Assembly (NCBI GenBank): GCA_003251955.1 | Contig: QKDV01000246.1 | Span: forward strand, 1 to 16,242 | Reading direction: 5' to 3' | Origin: Methanospirillum hungatei | GTDB taxonomy: Archaea > Halobacteriota > Methanomicrobia > Methanomicrobiales > Methanospirillaceae | Length of the DNA stretch: 16,242 nt | Part shown: positions 14,337 to 16,242 of the stretch, piece by piece | How the letters are laid out: every line of letters begins with the position of its first letter | How positions within the stretch are numbered: position 1 is the first letter of the stretch | Translations under genes and position numbers: made by a program | The notes under the pieces: generated by a model | Database searches by the model: none | The model's input: the letters and a program-made list of their open reading frames with translations, nothing else | Told to the model about the DNA's origin: nothing

Positions 14337-15374
14337 ATGCCAACAGAGATCAGTCCTTCAATGAGCCACCGGTCAAAAACCATTCATGGAGAAGAGAAGG
14401 TCATTACCTTTTCACGTAACGTCTTCCTTCCCCTGACATTTGTCTGTCAGAATCACTGTGGATACTGTACATTCAGACAGCCGCCTGGTGAGGGATGTCT
14501 GACAGGATCGCATGACGTTGAGGAGATCCTGATTAAGGGAGAGAAGTTCGGATGTACAGAGGCGCTCTTCACCTTTGGCGAGAGACCTGAACAGGTCCCG
14601 GGATTTCTTCCATACCTGAAAACTCTTGGGCACTCCACGATCCTCGAGTACTGTGAGGCTATGTCAGCGCGTGCGATCACACACGGGATGCTCCCTCATA
14701 CTAATGCAGGTATACTCACCAGTGAAGAGATGGAGCACCTTAAACCACTGAATGCCAGTATGGGCCTGATGCTTGAGACAACGGCTGATATTCCTGCACA
14801 TAGGGGATCTCCTGGTAAGGCTCCTGAAGTCAGGATCTCAATGATCGAAGAGGCAGGCCGATTGAAGATTCCTTTCACCACTGGCCTTCTGATAGGGATC
14901 GGAGAGAGTCGTGAAGATAGGATAGATTCACTTCAGGTTATCAGTGACCTCCATCGCAGGTATGGTCACATCCAGGAGATCATCATCCAGAACTTTTGCC
15001 CAAAGCCTGGAACAGACATGGCAGCATATCCGGGTGCAACCACGCAGATCATGCAGGATACGATAACCTTGGCTGACGAGATTCTTCCTGACGATATCTC
15101 GATCCAGATTCCTCCGAACCTCGCCGATTCACGCTCACTGCTCATGTTCGGTGTTACTGATCTAGGAGGTGTCTCACCAGTAACCCCTGATTATGTGAAT
15201 CCCGAGCATCCATGGCCGGGTATCGAGGAACTCAGAGTCCTAACCGACGGATACAGGTTGCGTGAACGACTCTGTATTTATTCGAAATACATTCGAAAGG
15301 GGTGGTACCCACCCGGGCTCAGGGATCTTATCTTGAGTCTGGAGAACAGAATTAATGAGAGAGGTATGCTATGA
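14337..15374 (+). CDS. cofG: FO synthase subunit CofG (7,8-didemethyl-8-hydroxy-5-deazariboflavin synthase)
   Basis: A 345-residue radical SAM enzyme that, with CofH (not in this window), joins a tyrosine-derived fragment to 5-amino-6-ribitylamino-uracil to give FO, the F420 chromophore. The cluster motif is C37-x3-C41-x2-C44 (TFVCQNHCGYC). Other family blocks are NAGILTSEEM, GLMLET, SPGKAPEVRI, PFTTGLLIGIGE, IIQNFCPKPGT and QIPPNLAD. The ATG used fits the family N terminus; an upstream TTG (14322) and a later ATG (14361) are possible alternatives. Its last codons overlap purC by ATGA, which predicts coupled translation. Confidence 0.93.
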   Translation: MPTEISPSMSHRSKTIHGEEKVITFSRNVFLPLTFVCQNHCGYCTFRQPPGEGCLTGSHDVEEILIKGEKFGCTEALFTFGERPEQVPGFLPYLKTLGHSTILEYCEAMSARAITHGMLPHTNAGILTSEEMEHLKPLNASMGLMLETTADIPAHRGSPGKAPEVRISMIEEAGRLKIPFTTGLLIGIGESREDRIDSLQVISDLHRRYGHIQEIIIQNFCPKPGTDMAAYPGATTQIMQDTITLADEILPDDISIQIPPNLADSRSLLMFGVTDLGGVSPVTPDYVNPEHPWPGIEELRVLTDGYRLRERLCIYSKYIRKGWYPPGLRDLILSLENRINERGML

Positions 15375-16087
15375 GCATGGAGACCCCCCTGTATAAGGGA
15401 AAGGCCAAATCAGTGTACCGGACTGAAAATCCGGATGAACTGAAGGTGGTCTTCCGCAATGACATGACCGCTTTCAACGGTGTCAAACACGACCAGTTTG
15501 AGAACAAAGGGCGGTTCAATGCAACTGCATCAGAGTTCTTCATGCGCCTTCTGGAGGAGAACGGCGTTCAGACCCATTTCATCAGCAGGCCTGATCCGGA
15601 CACCATGATCGTGAAGAAACTCCAGATGATCCCGTTAGAGGTTATTGTCAGGAATGTTGCTGCTGGTTCGATGGTGAAAAAGTATCCCATAAAAGATGGA
15701 ACAATTCTGAATCCACCGGTTGTTGCTATTGACTATAAAGATGATGAACGTGGCGATCCGATGATCAATGATGAGATCATCTACGCGCTAGGAATTCTGA
15801 ACCCGGACGAACTTACGACTGTGAAAAAGGCAGCTCTCCGAATTAACGAGATCCTCTCCAGGTTTTTTGATGAGTACGGAATTAGGCTGGTCGACTTCAA
15901 GCTTGAGTTCGGAAAAGCAAAGGGCGTCATCCTCCTTGGTGATGAGATCAGCATGGATTCCATGAGACTGTGGGACAAAAAGACTGGTGAGTCATTTGAC
16001 AAGGACGTGTACAGGTTTGAGAAAGGCGATGTGATGACCGCGTACCGCCGTGTCCTTGAGAGGATCATCCCGGATTTTGGAGGATAA
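15371..16087 (+). CDS. purC: SAICAR synthetase PurC
   Basis: A 238-residue cytoplasmic enzyme of purine synthesis that joins CAIR with aspartate using ATP to make SAICAR. The start PLYKGKAKSVY (6-16) is the ATP-binding loop of the family. LEVIVRNVAAGSMVKKY (88-104) and RLVDFKLEFGKAKG (around 171-184) with LLGDEISMDSMRLWD are the other signature blocks and hold substrate- and metal-binding residues. Full length and no missing motif. It overlaps cofG by four bases, a common compact arrangement though the pathways are distinct. Two ATGs (MSM) lie at the start; the first is used because of the ATGA overlap. Confidence 0.96.
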   Translation: MSMETPLYKGKAKSVYRTENPDELKVVFRNDMTAFNGVKHDQFENKGRFNATASEFFMRLLEENGVQTHFISRPDPDTMIVKKLQMIPLEVIVRNVAAGSMVKKYPIKDGTILNPPVVAIDYKDDERGDPMINDEIIYALGILNPDELTTVKKAALRINEILSRFFDEYGIRLVDFKLEFGKAKGVILLGDEISMDSMRLWDKKTGESFDKDVYRFEKGDVMTAYRRVLERIIPDFGG

Positions 16088-16142
16088 GATTTCCTTCTGG
16101 CCATCACATTGAAGTCAGTTCAGACTGAATAGAAGAGATATC

Positions 16143-16242
16143 ATGAGTGAAGAGCAGGAAGATGCAGTGAGAATCTGGGCAGAAGAATATGCAAAGGAAC
16201 ACGGATGGATCCTAAACCCTGATGATAAACAACGGGAAGCAG
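16143..16242 (+). CDS. Ferredoxin-thioredoxin reductase catalytic-like protein (5' part only)
   Basis: Thirty-three codons from the ATG to the window edge, reading MSEEQEDAVRIWAEEY and then GWILNPDDKQREA. The segment W-A-x2-Y-A-x5-G-x3-NPD-x3-R-E-A matches the start of ferredoxin-thioredoxin reductase catalytic (beta) chains, which use a [4Fe-4S] cluster next to a redox disulfide to reduce thioredoxin-like proteins. The cysteines that would prove it lie beyond the edge. It starts 55 bases after purC, preceded by an AGAGATA stretch. Identification rests on a short N-terminal segment. Confidence 0.65.
   Translation, partial: MSEEQEDAVRIWAEEYAKEHGWILNPDDKQREA

Noticed and set aside
1..16242. 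Mobile elements, prophage, defence systems, tRNA, rRNA
   Set aside because: No transposase, integrase, terminal repeat, attachment site, defence-gene motif or RNA gene was recognised; every sizeable stretch is accounted for by the listed genes.

Overview
The window reads as chromosomal DNA from a methanogenic archaeon, most likely of the order Methanomicrobiales (a Methanospirillum-like genome is plausible, but this is inference). The evidence is two coenzyme F420 biosynthesis genes (cofC, cofG), an archaeal ATP-dependent DNA ligase, a tungstate ABC importer, a LytS-like sensor fused to a PP2C phosphatase, the start of a ferredoxin-thioredoxin reductase-like gene, short intergenic gaps and archaeal TATA-like elements. 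No rRNA, tRNA, CRISPR array, transposase or phage gene was seen.

Layout. 1-1967 (minus): a metallo-beta-lactamase-fold hydrolase followed nine bases later by a DNA ligase cut by the window edge. 2149-2666 (plus): a Ser/Thr-rich secreted lipoprotein whose signal peptide appears split by a one-base frame change. 2741-3859 (minus): a radical SAM/SPASM enzyme of the peptide-modifying type, with no precursor peptide visible nearby. 3982-4365 (plus): a stand-alone receiver domain. 4514-8379 (plus): a tungstate/molybdate uptake operon, tupA-tupB-tupC followed by an overlapping MOT1-type secondary transporter. 8431-9003 (minus): a PEBP/YbhB-like lipoprotein. 9211-11073 (plus): a membrane LytS-like/PP2C phosphatase and a PaaI-like thioesterase. 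11114-12156 (minus): a 54-residue unknown protein whose stop overlaps the start of the HtpX membrane protease. 12209-13539 (plus): a divergent ProC-like oxidoreductase and a PPC-domain protein. 13575-14207 (minus) and 14337-15374 (plus): divergent cofC and cofG, the latter overlapping purC; then the start of a ferredoxin-thioredoxin reductase catalytic subunit gene.

How it fits together. CofC makes the activated lactyl (or enolpyruvyl) donor and CofG contributes half of FO synthase, so the pair feeds F420 production. The tup/MOT1 cluster would supply the tungsten or molybdenum needed by formylmethanofuran dehydrogenase and formate dehydrogenase. Convergent gene pairs are separated by hairpin/U-tract terminators. 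The best leads for new biology are the split lipoprotein signal, the HtpX-coupled small protein, the orphan SPASM enzyme, the combined ABC plus MOT1 operon with a complex leader, and the ProC-like protein lacking the usual ProC motif.
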